From Streptomyces musisoli (lineage in GTDB: Bacteria > Actinomycetota > Actinomycetes > Streptomycetales > Streptomycetaceae): a stretch of DNA of 64,000 nt. The stretch lies in contig NZ_JAERRH010000003.1 of the NCBI RefSeq assembly GCF_016741855.1, positions 620,001-684,000 of the forward strand, in the 5' to 3' direction. A model generated the notes under the pieces. The model was not told where the DNA came from, searched no databases, and saw only the letters and a program-made list of their open reading frames with translations. Made by a program: the position numbers and the translations under genes. This document shows positions 1-8,429 of the stretch, piece by piece. Position 1 is the first letter of the stretch. Each line of letters begins with the position of its first letter.

Positions 1-1
1 G

Positions 2-3000
2 TTATGGAAAGCGCACGTCAAAAAGAACCGCGTGGTCTTCCTCGTCGACGCGCTGAACGAGCTCGAGCGCGAGTTCCGGGACACCCCCGAGTGGAAGTTC
101 ATCTGGCAACTGGCCGCGGGATCCCACGACTTCACGGTACTGGCGACGTCCCGCAGTGAAATCGACGACCTGGACCGGACCATCCTGCGCGATGTCGAGA
201 CCATATCCATCGAGCCGCTCGGCGAGCAGGACATCGAGGCCTACCTGGGGATGCGCGACCGGTCGGCGACCGAGGCGCTGGCCGAGATCAGGTCGGGCGA
301 CATGCTGGGCGTCGCGTCCAACCCGTTCATGCTGTCGCTGCTGACCGACTGGCTGCTCGGCACGCGATCCGTCAAGGACCGGGAGATCCCGCGCAGCCGC
401 GCGGACCTGCTCCGGGCGACCGTGGTCCGCCCCAAGAGCGAGGGCAGGCTCGGCAGAGCCGAGAAGGACGCGGCGACGAAGCGCGGGCTCGGCATGGAGG
501 CGGCGCTGTGCGCGGCGGCCCTGGCCGCGATCACCACGGGCAAGGGCAACGCGGACTTCCTCGCCCGGGACGTGGAGGCACTGCTCGGCCGGGTGTGGGA
601 GGACCGGGACGAGATCGCCCACACGGTGCAGGCGTTCCTGGACACGCAGATGGTGGAGCCGGTCGGTGACGCGGCGGACGGCCAGTACAGCCTCATCCAC
701 CCGGCCTTCGTGGACTTCGGCCTGGCCCTCGCGTGGCAGAGCACCAGCCCGCCCCCCGTCGCGCTGGACCCCGCCTACCTGGACCGGTGCCTGGGCGACT
801 GGGTCGGTCTTCAGCCCGACCCGGACAGCGCCGTGCTCGACCTGCTCGCCCCCGGCACCAAGCAGCTGCCGCCCGAGCTGGTGGTGGACGTCCTCCTGGC
901 CAACCGGGGCGTACTGGGCGACGAGGTGCGCGGAGTGCTGTGGCGGCAGCTCGGCCGGTGCTTCACCCAGGGGCGCCAGATACGGGACCGGCTGGCCGGG
1001 GCGCTGGCCAGCCTGCCCGCGACCGTGCTGCGCGACGGGCTCCAGCGCGGTCTGCTGAGGGCGCTCAACGCCAAGGACCCGGACTTCGCGGACGACGTGA
1101 TCGCCGCGCTGGCGAACGGGTCGCTGGACGCCCAGGTGCTCCAGCGGCTGCGCCGGGCCCACCAGCGGAAGGGGAAGGAGTCGGCACCGAAGGCGCCCGC
1201 CCCCGACCCGACGCTCGTCGCGAAGCGGCGGGCGGGTCTGCACGAGCAGGCCGATCCGCTCGCGCGGCGCCGCACCGCGAACTGGCTGAGCGTCAACGGC
1301 GGGGAGCAGAACGTCGACGACCTGCGGACAGCGATGCGGGACGACCCGGACGCCAGGGTCCGGGGCGCTTCCGCCACCGCACTCGGACGCATCGGTTCCC
1401 TCCGGGCCGTCCCCGCCCTCATGGTGGCCGCCGCGGCCGACCCCGATCCCATCGTCCGGGGATCGGCCACCAACGCCCTCGGTCACATCGGCCACGTCCA
1501 GTCGGTCCCGGCGCTCACCACCGCCCTGGCCGACGACACCGACGCCATCGTCCGGGGATCGGCCGCCAACGCCCTCGGTCACATCGGCCACGCCCAGGCG
1601 GTCCCGGCGCTCACCACCGCCCTCGCCGACGACACCGACGCCATCGTCCGGGGATCGGCCGCCAACGCCCTCGGCCGCATCGGCCACCCCCAGGCGGTCC
1701 GGGCCCTCACCACCGCCCTCGCCGAGGCCGGCGAGGCCAAGGTCCGGGGCGCGGCCGCCAACGCCCTCGGGCACATCGGCCACCCCGACGCCCTCGGCGC
1801 ACTCACCACCGCCCTCGCCGAAGCGACCGAGGCCAACGTCCGGGGGGCGGCCGCCAACGCCCTCGGCCGCATCGGCCACCCCGACGCCCTCGACGCACTC
1901 ACCCGGGCGCTCACCGACCCCGACGCCATCGTCCGGGGATCGGCCACCAACGCCCTCGGCCGCATCGGCCACCCCGACGCCCTCGACGCACTCACCCGGA
2001 CACTGACCGACCCCGACGCCAGCGTCCGCGGGTCGGCCGCCAACGCCCTCGGCCAGATCGGCCATCCGCAGGCGATCGCGGCGCTCACCACCGCCCTCGC
2101 CGACGACACCGAGGCCAACGTCCGGGGATCGGCCGCCAACGCCCTCGGCCGTATCAGCGACCCGCAGGCGGTCCCGGCGCTCACCACCGCCCTCGCCGAC
2201 GACCCCGACAGCCACACCAGGGGCTCGACGGCCGAGGCTCTCGGCCGCATCGGTCACCCCGAGGCGGTCCCCGCGCTCACCGAAGCGCTCACCGACGACG
2301 ACGCCATCGTCCGGGGATCGGCCGCGAACGCCCTCGGCCGCATCGGCCACCCCGACGCCCTCGACGCGCTCACCACCGCCCTCGCCGACGACTCCGACGC
2401 CAACGTCCGGGGATCGGCCGCCAACGCCCTCGGCCACATCGGCCACCCCCAGGCGATCCCCGCGCTCGTCACCGCCCTCGCCGACGACACCGAGGGCAAC
2501 GTCCGCGGGTCGGCCGCCAACGCCTTCGGGCACCTGGGCGACACCGCGGCGGCAGAGGTCCTCCGGGCGACCATCGGCAACCCCGAGGAGACCTACCAGA
2601 CCCGGCGCGCCGCCGTGGGTTCCCTCACCCATCTGGACACCGGCGACGAGGCGTGGATCACGGAGGTCGCCGACCGGCTCAAGTTCACCGCCCGCGACCG
2701 GCACGGACGCGCCCTGCGCGGGGCCATCGTCGACATGGTGGCCCGCAGGGAGATCACACCGGAGACGAAGGACTGGCTGGTCGGCGTGATCCGCCGGGAC
2801 AAGGACCCGCTGAACCGTACGACGGCTCTCGAGGGGCTGGCCCGGGCCGGTCAGGCGGACGCGGACCTGATCAAGTTCATCATCGCGCCCGAGCACCCGC
2901 GCCCCGACAAGCGGCCCCGGGACAGCGACGCGGGCGTACTGGGCGTCGCCGCCGCGGCGGTCGTACGCGCCGCGGCCGACCAGCCGGCCTACACCGAATC

Positions 3001-4126
3001 CCTGCTCCCCAGCGTCATCCAGCTGCTCACCCAGAAGAACACCTACCGGGCGACGGTCATCCCCCCGCTCACCCAACTGCGCCTGCTGCCCCTGCCCGTG
3101 GCGAACCGGGTCTTCTCCCGTATCGAGGAGCTGCTGGGCGACACCGCGCCGGAGAACGCCCACCTGGAGGCGGCACTGACCGCCGAACGGGAGTCCCTGG
3201 CCGAACGCAGACGCGTGCAGGCCGATGTCGAGTCGTTCACCCGCAACCCCGAGGCAGTGCTCGCCGGGTTCCGCGAACAACGGAAGTCGAGGTTCGAAGT
3301 GACCGCACCCGGAACCGGCGACGCATACCGCACCGCGCCCAGGACCGGCGACGAGTACCACGTCGCCCTGCTCACGGCCGTACCCGTGGAGACCAAGGCG
3401 CTGTTCCGCACGCTCGACGAGCGCCACACCAGCACGACCGAGGTGCAGCGTGACGGGCGGTACTACGACGTCTTCGAACTGGCCTCCACCGCGGGTCAGG
3501 CACCCGTCCGGGTGGTCACCACGCAGGCGACCGACCAAGGTGGCCAGTCGGCCGCGGCGGTGACGCGTGACCTGCTGTCCAAGTTCCGGCCGGACCTGGT
3601 GCTGCTGGTCGGGGTGTGCGGCGGCTTCGCCGAGCACGGGGTGGCCCTGGGCGACGTGCTGCTGGCGCGGGAGGTGTTCGACTACGGCCCGGAGAAGGTG
3701 AGTCCGGAGGGCGGTGGCCTCAGGCCGCAGGTGTACCGGACGGACGAGCAGGTGCTGCGGCTCGTCACGAGGCTCGACACCCGGGGCAGGCTGGACGCGT
3801 CGCTGGGCGACGGAGAGCTGCGGGTGAAGGACTTCGCGAGCGGTGAGAAGGTGATCGCCTGGCGGGAATCCGGGCTGCGTGCCCAGTTGCTCGGCCTGTC
3901 CGCCGACATCGGCGGGGTGGAGACCGAGGCGCACGGGGTGCTGCACGCGATCTGGGAGGCGTTCAAGGCGAAGGACTTCGTCGGCGGGGCGATGCTCAAG
4001 TGCGTCAGTGACCTCGGTGACGAGGAGATGACCGTGGACAAGAAGTCCAAGCAGACCGACGCGGCGCAGCGGGCGGCACGGGTCGCGCTCGACGTGGCGG
4101 CGGCGTTCCGCCGCGCGGACGCCTGA
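2..4126 (+). CDS. NACHT-type STAND NTPase with HEAT repeats and C-terminal nucleoside-phosphorylase-like domain (5' end outside window)
   Basis: The reading frame is open to the left edge, so the N-terminus and Walker A lie outside the window. The first visible codons give a Walker B motif (VVFLVDALNELE), followed by a sensor-like ATSRSE and NPFMLSLL, typical of NACHT ATPases. Next come 13 HEAT repeats (about 1339-2560), a helical linker, and from about 3358 a PNP/MTAN-like domain: VGVCGGF, LGDVLLA, VETEAHG and KCVSDLGDEEM match the phosphorylase fold's glycine loop, substrate glutamate and late aspartate. In the STAND family the ATPase oligomerises on sensing a trigger and activates an effector; here the effector would act on nucleosides or nucleotides. 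A role in phage defence by metabolite depletion is inference. No obvious partner gene lies downstream. GTG at 32 is internal, not the true start. Confidence 0.85.
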   Translation, partial: LWKAHVKKNRVVFLVDALNELEREFRDTPEWKFIWQLAAGSHDFTVLATSRSEIDDLDRTILRDVETISIEPLGEQDIEAYLGMRDRSATEALAEIRSGDMLGVASNPFMLSLLTDWLLGTRSVKDREIPRSRADLLRATVVRPKSEGRLGRAEKDAATKRGLGMEAALCAAALAAITTGKGNADFLARDVEALLGRVWEDRDEIAHTVQAFLDTQMVEPVGDAADGQYSLIHPAFVDFGLALAWQSTSPPPVALDPAYLDRCLGDWVGLQPDPDSAVLDLLAPGTKQLPPELVVDVLLANRGVLGDEVRGVLWRQLGRCFTQGRQIRDRLAGALASLPATVLRDGLQRGLLRALNAKDPDFADDVIAALANGSLDAQVLQRLRRAHQRKGKESAPKAPAPDPTLVAKRRAGLHEQADPLARRRTANWLSVNGGEQNVDDLRTAMRDDPDARVRGASATALGRIGSLRAVPALMVAAAADPDPIVRGSATNALGHIGHVQSVPALTTALADDTDAIVRGSAANALGHIGHAQAVPALTTALADDTDAIVRGSAANALGRIGHPQAVRALTTALAEAGEAKVRGAAANALGHIGHPDALGALTTALAEATEANVRGAAANALGRIGHPDALDALTRALTDPDAIVRGSATNALGRIGHPDALDALTRTLTDPDASVRGSAANALGQIGHPQAIAALTTALADDTEANVRGSAANALGRISDPQAVPALTTALADDPDSHTRGSTAEALGRIGHPEAVPALTEALTDDDAIVRGSAANALGRIGHPDALDALTTALADDSDANVRGSAANALGHIGHPQAIPALVTALADDTEGNVRGSAANAFGHLGDTAAAEVLRATIGNPEETYQTRRAAVGSLTHLDTGDEAWITEVADRLKFTARDRHGRALRGAIVDMVARREITPETKDWLVGVIRRDKDPLNRTTALEGLARAGQADADLIKFIIAPEHPRPDKRPRDSDAGVLGVAAAAVVRAAADQPAYTESLLPSVIQLLTQKNTYRATVIPPLTQLRLLPLPVANRVFSRIEELLGDTAPENAHLEAALTAERESLAERRRVQADVESFTRNPEAVLAGFREQRKSRFEVTAPGTGDAYRTAPRTGDEYHVALLTAVPVETKALFRTLDERHTSTTEVQRDGRYYDVFELASTAGQAPVRVVTTQATDQGGQSAAAVTRDLLSKFRPDLVLLVGVCGGFAEHGVALGDVLLAREVFDYGPEKVSPEGGGLRPQVYRTDEQVLRLVTRLDTRGRLDASLGDGELRVKDFASGEKVIAWRESGLRAQLLGLSADIGGVETEAHGVLHAIWEAFKAKDFVGGAMLKCVSDLGDEEMTVDKKSKQTDAAQRAARVALDVAAAFRRADA
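1339..2560 (+). repeat. 13 tandem HEAT-repeat units, about 93-96 bp each
   Basis: Each unit encodes 31-32 residues around the core VRGSAANALGRIGHP followed by ALTTALAD. Adjacent units are close to identical at the DNA level; for example the stretch encoding GSAANALG recurs with the same codons. Only the linker residues (DPDA, DTDA, AGEA, ATEA, DSDA) and residues after the GHP turn vary much. This is the expected pattern of recent unit duplication inside a solenoid domain. Confidence 0.9.
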
Positions 4127-4279
4127 CCCGGCGGCGCGGGCACCTGGCACCCCGCCCACCCGGCGAACTCCATTACGCAGCATGGCATTCGGCTCCGCTC
4201 CCACGCAGGAGGCTCGGCCCACTTCCGGCGACGGCGTTCCGGGGCCGGTCGCTAGAGTCGTCCCGGGAAGGGAGACGAC

Positions 4280-5239
4280 ATGCGGCTTCGGTGTGCGGTG
4301 CTGGACGACTTCCAGGGGGTGGCCGCCGAGTCGGCCGACTGGTCGGTGGTCGAGGATCAGGTGGACGTCGTCGCGCTGCGCGAGCACCTCGACGGGGAGG
4401 ACGCCCTCGCCGCGGCCCTCGCCGACTACGACATCGTCGTCACCCTGCGCGAACGCGTCCCCTTCCCGGGCTCCCTGATCGCCCGCCTCCCCCGGCTGAA
4501 GCTGCTCGTCGCCTCCGGGATGCGCAACAGCGTCATCGACTACGCCGCCGCCGAGGCGCACGGCGTCACCGTATGCGGTACGGCGAGTTCGAGCACCCCG
4601 CCGGTCGAGCTGACCTGGGCGCTGCTGCTCGGTCTCGCCCGCGGGATCGTCCAGGAAAGCAACGCCCTGCGCGGCGACGGGCCCTGGCAGTCGACGGTCG
4701 GCGCCGATCTGCACGGCCGCCGGCTGGGACTGCTCGGGCTGGGGAAGATCGGCAGCCGGGTGGCCCAGGTCGGGCTCGCCTTCGGCATGCGGGTGAGCGC
4801 GTGGAGCCGGAACCTCACCAAGGAGCGCGCCGCCGAGGCCGGTGTCGAACTGTCCCCGTCCCAGGAGGAGTTGCTGGGCGGCAGCGACTTCGTCTCCGTC
4901 CATCTGGCGCTCGGCGACCGCACCCGCGGCCTCGTCGGCGCCGCCGAACTCGCCCTGATGAAGCCGACCGCCTACCTCGTCAACACCTCCCGCGCGGCCA
5001 TCGTCGACCAGGACGCGCTGCTGGCCGCGCTGCACGACGGCCGGATCGCCGGCGCCGGTGTCGACGTCTTCGACATCGAGCCGCTGCCCGCCGGTCATCC
5101 GATGCGCACCGCGCCCCGGCTCCTCGCCACGCCGCACCTCGGCTACGTCTCGCACGCCAACTACACCACGTACTACGGCCAGGCCGTGGAGAACATCCGG
5201 GCCTATCTGGCGGGCTCCCCGCTGCGGCGGCTGCCCTGA
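4280..5239 (+). CDS. D-2-hydroxyacid dehydrogenase family protein
   Basis: A 319-residue NAD(P)-dependent dehydrogenase of the D-isomer-specific 2-hydroxyacid family (phosphoglycerate, glyoxylate and hydroxypyruvate reductases). It has the Rossmann motif LGLLGLGKIGSRVA near residue 150, the conserved VNTSRAAIVD with its arginine, GAGVDVFDIEPLP with the glutamate, and the C-terminal catalytic histidine in ATPHLGYVS. The substrate cannot be told from sequence. The ATG follows a GGGAAGGGAGACGAC ribosome site, and the start lies 150 bp after the STAND gene. Length is normal for the family. Confidence 0.88.
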   Translation: MRLRCAVLDDFQGVAAESADWSVVEDQVDVVALREHLDGEDALAAALADYDIVVTLRERVPFPGSLIARLPRLKLLVASGMRNSVIDYAAAEAHGVTVCGTASSSTPPVELTWALLLGLARGIVQESNALRGDGPWQSTVGADLHGRRLGLLGLGKIGSRVAQVGLAFGMRVSAWSRNLTKERAAEAGVELSPSQEELLGGSDFVSVHLALGDRTRGLVGAAELALMKPTAYLVNTSRAAIVDQDALLAALHDGRIAGAGVDVFDIEPLPAGHPMRTAPRLLATPHLGYVSHANYTTYYGQAVENIRAYLAGSPLRRLP

Positions 5240-5249
5240 GGCCGTCCGG

Positions 5250-5520
5250 TCAGGCGGTCACCACACGTTCGTACACGCCCTCGCTCCGGCGCAGCTCGCC
5301 CAGGTCCACGAGATACCGCCGGAACGACACATGGCCGACCTGGTCGGTTTCCTCGCACCAGGCCCGCAGGCGCTCGTTCACGACCCGCTCCGCGTAGGCG
5401 ATGCCCGGCTCGAAGGTCTGCTCCGCAATGTGCCGCAGTACCTCCTGCTTGCGGTCCACCGGGCGGGCAGCCGCACCAGCCGGCCGTCCCGCACGAAGGC
5501 GTCCAGTGCGCCGCCGCCGG
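5250..5520 (-). pseudogene. DUF2087-domain remnant, frameshifted
   Basis: Reading leftward from GTG 5459, the frame encodes VDRKQEVLRHIAEQTFEPG, then YAERVVNERLR, RRYLVD and EGVYER, the hallmark of DUF2087 (a small DNA-binding-associated domain). The expected preceding segment LDAFVRDGRLVRLPAR is present at 5506-5459 but one base out of frame, and its frame hits a stop upstream without a credible start. Restoring one G in the CCCGGTGG stretch near 5459-5464 would fuse the two halves. The gene is therefore either broken by a 1-bp deletion or carries a sequencing error in a GC run. It is convergent with the dehydrogenase, 10 bp away. Confidence 0.6.
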
Positions 5521-5561
5521 CCGGCCGCGCGGGCCTTTCCGGCCGGGCCGCCCCCCGTCAC

Positions 5562-5894
5562 ATCACCCCCCCCCAGCCCCGACCCGGCCGGACGGACTCC
5601 GCCGCATCACGCGGCCTCCGCGCCGCAGCGCCCCCACCGCAATGCCCGGACCCAGCGCCGCAGCGACCACACCGCTTCGCCAGGGCTCTCTCCCGAAGCG
5701 ACCCCGCCGAGCCACCAGGACTCCCTCCCGGGCGGGCGCCGCCCCGCCCGCCGGGACTTCCTCCCGGACACACCCCGCCGTTGAAAGGGTGATCCCCGGG
5801 TGATCACCGTGACCCGTCCCGTCCGGCGCCGTTGAACGGGAAGTGCGGCGGCTGGTCTGCCGCTGCGCTTACCGAGCTACAAAAGGAGAACGTG
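5562..5894. other. Intergenic region upstream of chpG, no gene seen
   Basis: Proline/arginine-coding shadow frames only. It holds GC-rich partial repeats near 5717-5775 (two related GGACTCCCTCCCGG-like blocks and a GGGCGGG/CCCGCCC hairpin) that may terminate the DUF2087 unit's antisense side or be filler. The chpG promoter should lie in 5780-5880, with the ribosome site AAAAGGAG at 5881-5888. Confidence 0.4.
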
Positions 5895-6182
5895 ATGGCT
5901 CGCATCGCGAAGGCAGCCGCCGTCGCTCTCGGCACCGGTGCCGTGGTGGTCAGTGGGGCCGGGCTGGCCCTCGCCGACTCGGGCGCCCTCGGCGCGGCCA
6001 CCGGCTCGCCCGGCGTGGTGTCCGGCAACGCGGTCCAGGTCCCGGTCCACCTCCCGGTCAACGTGTGCGGGAACACCGTCGACGTGATCGCCCTGCTGAA
6101 CCCGGCCTTCGGCAACGCCTGCGCCAACATCGACGACCACCACAAGCCCGGTACGCCCGGCGACAACGGGTACGGCAACTGA
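5895..6182 (+). CDS. chpG: Short chaplin (ChpG-like)
   Basis: A 95-residue secreted protein with a signal peptide (MARIAKAAAVALG to ALADS) and one chaplin domain: GSPGVVSGNAVQVPVHLPVN, then CGNTVDVI and LLNPAFGNAC. The two cysteines are 17 residues apart, as expected for the intramolecular disulfide of chaplins, which assemble into amyloid fibrils on aerial hyphae and spores and lower water surface tension. An unusual hydrophilic tail (HHKPGTPGDNGYGN) follows the domain. The gene symbol rests on its place beside melC2/melC1 as remembered for S. coelicolor. The ATG has an AAAAGGAG ribosome site. A strong hairpin follows. Confidence 0.9.
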   Translation: MARIAKAAAVALGTGAVVVSGAGLALADSGALGAATGSPGVVSGNAVQVPVHLPVNVCGNTVDVIALLNPAFGNACANIDDHHKPGTPGDNGYGN

Positions 6183-6201
6183 GCGGACCGGCACAGCGGA
6201 C

Positions 6202-6234
6202 GGGAGCCCCGGCACTCCGAGCGCCGGGGCTCCC
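6202..6234. terminator. Bidirectional hairpin terminator
   Basis: Perfect 12-bp stem GGGAGCCCCGGC / GCCGGGGCTCCC with a 9-base loop, placed between the convergent chpG and melC2 stops. Confidence 0.8.
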
Positions 6235-6254
6235 CCACGTCCACGACCAGGTGC

Positions 6255-7121
6255 TCAGCCGTAGCGGTAGATCCGGCTCAGGTCCTCCAACTGGTCCGGC
6301 GTCTCGTCCCACGGCGGGAGCTTCTCGTGCCGGGCGACGACCCGCCCGTGCTGTGCGTCGCCGGCCCCGGGCGGCTCGGCCGGTAGATAGCGGTGGCTGC
6401 GGTGGGCCCGCTGCCAGCGCGTCCACTGCAGGTCGAGGAAGGCGTGGTGCATCCAGAACACGGGGTCGTTGACGGACGCGCCGCCCAGCATCGCGCCGCC
6501 GACCCACCGGTGCACCCGGTTGTGGTTGAGCCAGGAGGCGCTGCCGCTGCCGCTCCCCCAACCCTCCAGCCTGTTGCGGAAACCCTTGCGGACGGTGGAG
6601 TTCCAGGGCCTCACGTCGTAGACGGGATCGGCGAGCGCCCGTTGCAGATCGCTCTTCGTGGGCAGCTGGATGGGGGCGGCGGCGCGGCCCAGGTCCCGGG
6701 TGAGGAATTTCCCGTCGGTGACCCCCTCCTTGATGGTCCAGTGGCCCGCCGCGTAGGCGAACGGGCCGGTCGTCACCTGCCGGTCGGAGCGCCTGCCGTT
6801 CCCGCCGAGCAGATCCTTCGTCCATGGCACGGACGTCGCCTTACGGTCCCGGGTCCAGTCCCAGTACGGGACCGTCACCGAGGAGTCGACGCGACGCAGC
6901 GCCCGCTCCAGCTCCAGCACGAACCTGCGGTGCCAGGGCAGGAAGGAGGGCGCCATGTGGGCGCTGCGCAGTCCGTTCTCGCCGTCGGCGGTGTAGACGT
7001 CGATGTGCAGGCGGACGAACTCGTCGTACTCACCACGCCGTTTGAGTTCCAGCAGCGCGTTCACGAACCGCCTGCGCTCCCCGGCGGTGAGCGTGCTGAC
7101 GTCCTTACGCACGTACACCAT
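6255..7121 (-). CDS. melC2: Tyrosinase
   Basis: A 288-residue type-3 copper monooxygenase that oxidises tyrosine to DOPA and dopaquinone for melanin. CuA histidines are seen in FVRLHID, SAHMAP and PWHRRF; CuB histidines in HNRVHRW and MHHAFLD. The protein has no signal peptide of its own: in Streptomyces MelC2 is exported by riding on the Tat substrate MelC1, which also delivers copper. The chosen start MVYVRKDV overlaps the end of melC1 by 17 bp, so the two are translationally coupled. Length matches typical MelC2, with a somewhat longer C-terminal tail. Confidence 0.93.
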   Translation of the reverse strand: MVYVRKDVSTLTAGERRRFVNALLELKRRGEYDEFVRLHIDVYTADGENGLRSAHMAPSFLPWHRRFVLELERALRRVDSSVTVPYWDWTRDRKATSVPWTKDLLGGNGRRSDRQVTTGPFAYAAGHWTIKEGVTDGKFLTRDLGRAAAPIQLPTKSDLQRALADPVYDVRPWNSTVRKGFRNRLEGWGSGSGSASWLNHNRVHRWVGGAMLGGASVNDPVFWMHHAFLDLQWTRWQRAHRSHRYLPAEPPGAGDAQHGRVVARHEKLPPWDETPDQLEDLSRIYRYG

Positions 7122-7611
7122 GCTGTCCGCCCTTCCCCGTGTGGCCGCCCGGGTGCACACCGGAGTGCTCGCCGCCGAACCGGCCCGGCGCCAGGTCGCG
7201 CAACTGCCGGCCGGGGACCAGCTCGTCCACTGCCGCCCGCGTCGCCTCCAGCGGCGTCCGATACGACGTGTAGTGGTCGATGATGCTCAGCCAGGTGCCG
7301 TCGGCCCGGCGCATCAGGTGCAGCGGACGGCCGTCGACGGTGATCTGCCAAACGCCGTCCACCAGCCTGCGGCCCGTGTCGGAAACCGGCACCCCCTGGA
7401 TACGGCGGCCCCGGTACGTCTCGTCGAAGGCGCCGGCGTCTCCCGGCCCGGCGGTGGGCAGGGGCCGGGAAGCGGCGACGACCGGGGCCATCGCCAGCGC
7501 GGCGGCGGAGCCCAGCAGTCCCCGCGTCACCTCCCGCCGCGACCTTCTGACGGGTTCCGCTGTGGTCTGCTGCTCCGCGCCGACCGCCACTCCGCCCACA
7601 CCGACGACCAT
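7105..7611 (-). CDS. melC1: Tyrosinase copper-chaperone/cofactor protein
   Basis: A 168-residue protein with a Tat signal (RRSRREVTRGLLG, hydrophobic AAALAMAPVVAA). Its mature part has the MelC1 core: FDETYRGRRIQG, VDGRPLHLMRRADGTWLS and HYTSYRTPLEATRAAVDEL. The family binds the apo-tyrosinase, inserts copper and carries it through the Tat pore. The long histidine/glycine tail (GEHSGVHPGGHTG) arises where the gene runs into melC2 and could bind metal. The start is uncertain; a shorter start would still keep the twin arginines. Confidence 0.88.
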   Translation of the reverse strand: MVVGVGGVAVGAEQQTTAEPVRRSRREVTRGLLGSAAALAMAPVVAASRPLPTAGPGDAGAFDETYRGRRIQGVPVSDTGRRLVDGVWQITVDGRPLHLMRRADGTWLSIIDHYTSYRTPLEATRAAVDELVPGRQLRDLAPGRFGGEHSGVHPGGHTGKGGQHGVRA

Positions 7612-7678
7612 GCTCGCTCCTCGTCCGGGTTCAGGTGTCCGTACCGGCTAACCGGCCGAGGGGGCGCGGGGTCACCGC

Positions 7679-7754
7679 CGTAGAGCCATACGGCGGGTAC
7701 GGGGGGGGTACGGCCGTGTGGCCGTGTGGCCGTAGAGCCATACGGCGGGTACGG
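7679..7754. repeat. 24-bp direct repeat in a low-complexity spacer
   Basis: The 24 bases at 7679-7702 recur exactly at 7731-7754, and the segment between and after is built from CGGCCGT/GGTACGG words (to about 7785). It lies between melC1 and the next leftward gene. Function unknown. Confidence 0.7.
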
Positions 7755-7780
7755 CCGTACGGCGGTACGGCCGTGCGCGG

Positions 7781-8299
7781 CTACCGTCCCGGGCCCGTGC
7801 TGAGGTCCGCACCGGCCACGGTCTGCAGGACCGGGGCGATGACGGCGGCCTGCGGCATCTTCAGGTCCGGGAGGCCGGCACGGCCCGGGTTCGGCGGGGT
7901 CAGCGGGGCGTCCAGGGCCAGGCCGGGGGTGAGGGTGCGCAGGGCGGAGGCGGGGGTGCCGACAGCGATGTGGTCGGACCCGCCGCCGATGAGGTGCGGC
8001 ACGGGCGTCCGGAGGTTCACGCCGGGCAGGGCGCCCCTGATCGGCACCTGAGGAACGGAGCGTTCCGGCATCAGCCGCCCGGTAACGAAGCGCGGCCCCT
8101 CGGGCACCCCCGGCGTCAGCAACGGCACGTCCAGGACGGCCTGGGGCATCTCCACGCCCAGGGACTTGGAGACGCCGTCCAGCGGCACGGGGACCGGGAT
8201 CGTGCCGGTCGCGGCGACGGCGGGGGTGGCCGCGGCCCCCACGGCGGCCGTGACGCCCGTGATGACGGCGGCAAGCGTTGCTCGGGTGGTCGGCTTCAT
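7781..8299 (-). CDS. Secreted protein of unknown function
   Basis: 172 residues starting at MKPTTRATL, with a clear Sec signal peptide (AAVITGVTAAVGAAATPAVAA). The mature part is rich in proline and hydrophobic residues (IPVPVPLDGVSKSLG, MPQAVLDVPLLTPG, LPDLKMPQ) with no cysteine and no enzyme motif. The ribosome site is GAAAGGGACC. I do not recognise the family. Its position among chaplin genes suggests a hyphal-surface role, which is inference. Confidence 0.7.
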   Translation of the reverse strand: MKPTTRATLAAVITGVTAAVGAAATPAVAATGTIPVPVPLDGVSKSLGVEMPQAVLDVPLLTPGVPEGPRFVTGRLMPERSVPQVPIRGALPGVNLRTPVPHLIGGGSDHIAVGTPASALRTLTPGLALDAPLTPPNPGRAGLPDLKMPQAAVIAPVLQTVAGADLSTGPGR

Positions 8300-8429
8300 G
8301 TCAGGTACGGTCCCTTTCAGGATGCGGGGAATCGACGTCCGTACCGGGTAACGAGCCGGAATTCGCCACCAGTTCACTTTTCGCCCGATTGCCGTATTTG
8401 TCAGCTGGTCAGAGCCGTCCGGGCGATGG

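Noticed and set aside
733..3453. 906-residue plus-strand frame inside the STAND gene
   Set aside because: Frame-shifted reading of the same repeats, arginine/proline/histidine-rich, no start signal.
2..5155. 1717-residue open frame on the minus strand
   Set aside because: Shadow of the GC-biased HEAT gene; low-complexity GVGGRSPD-type repeats mirror the HEAT units and no ribosome site or domain is present.
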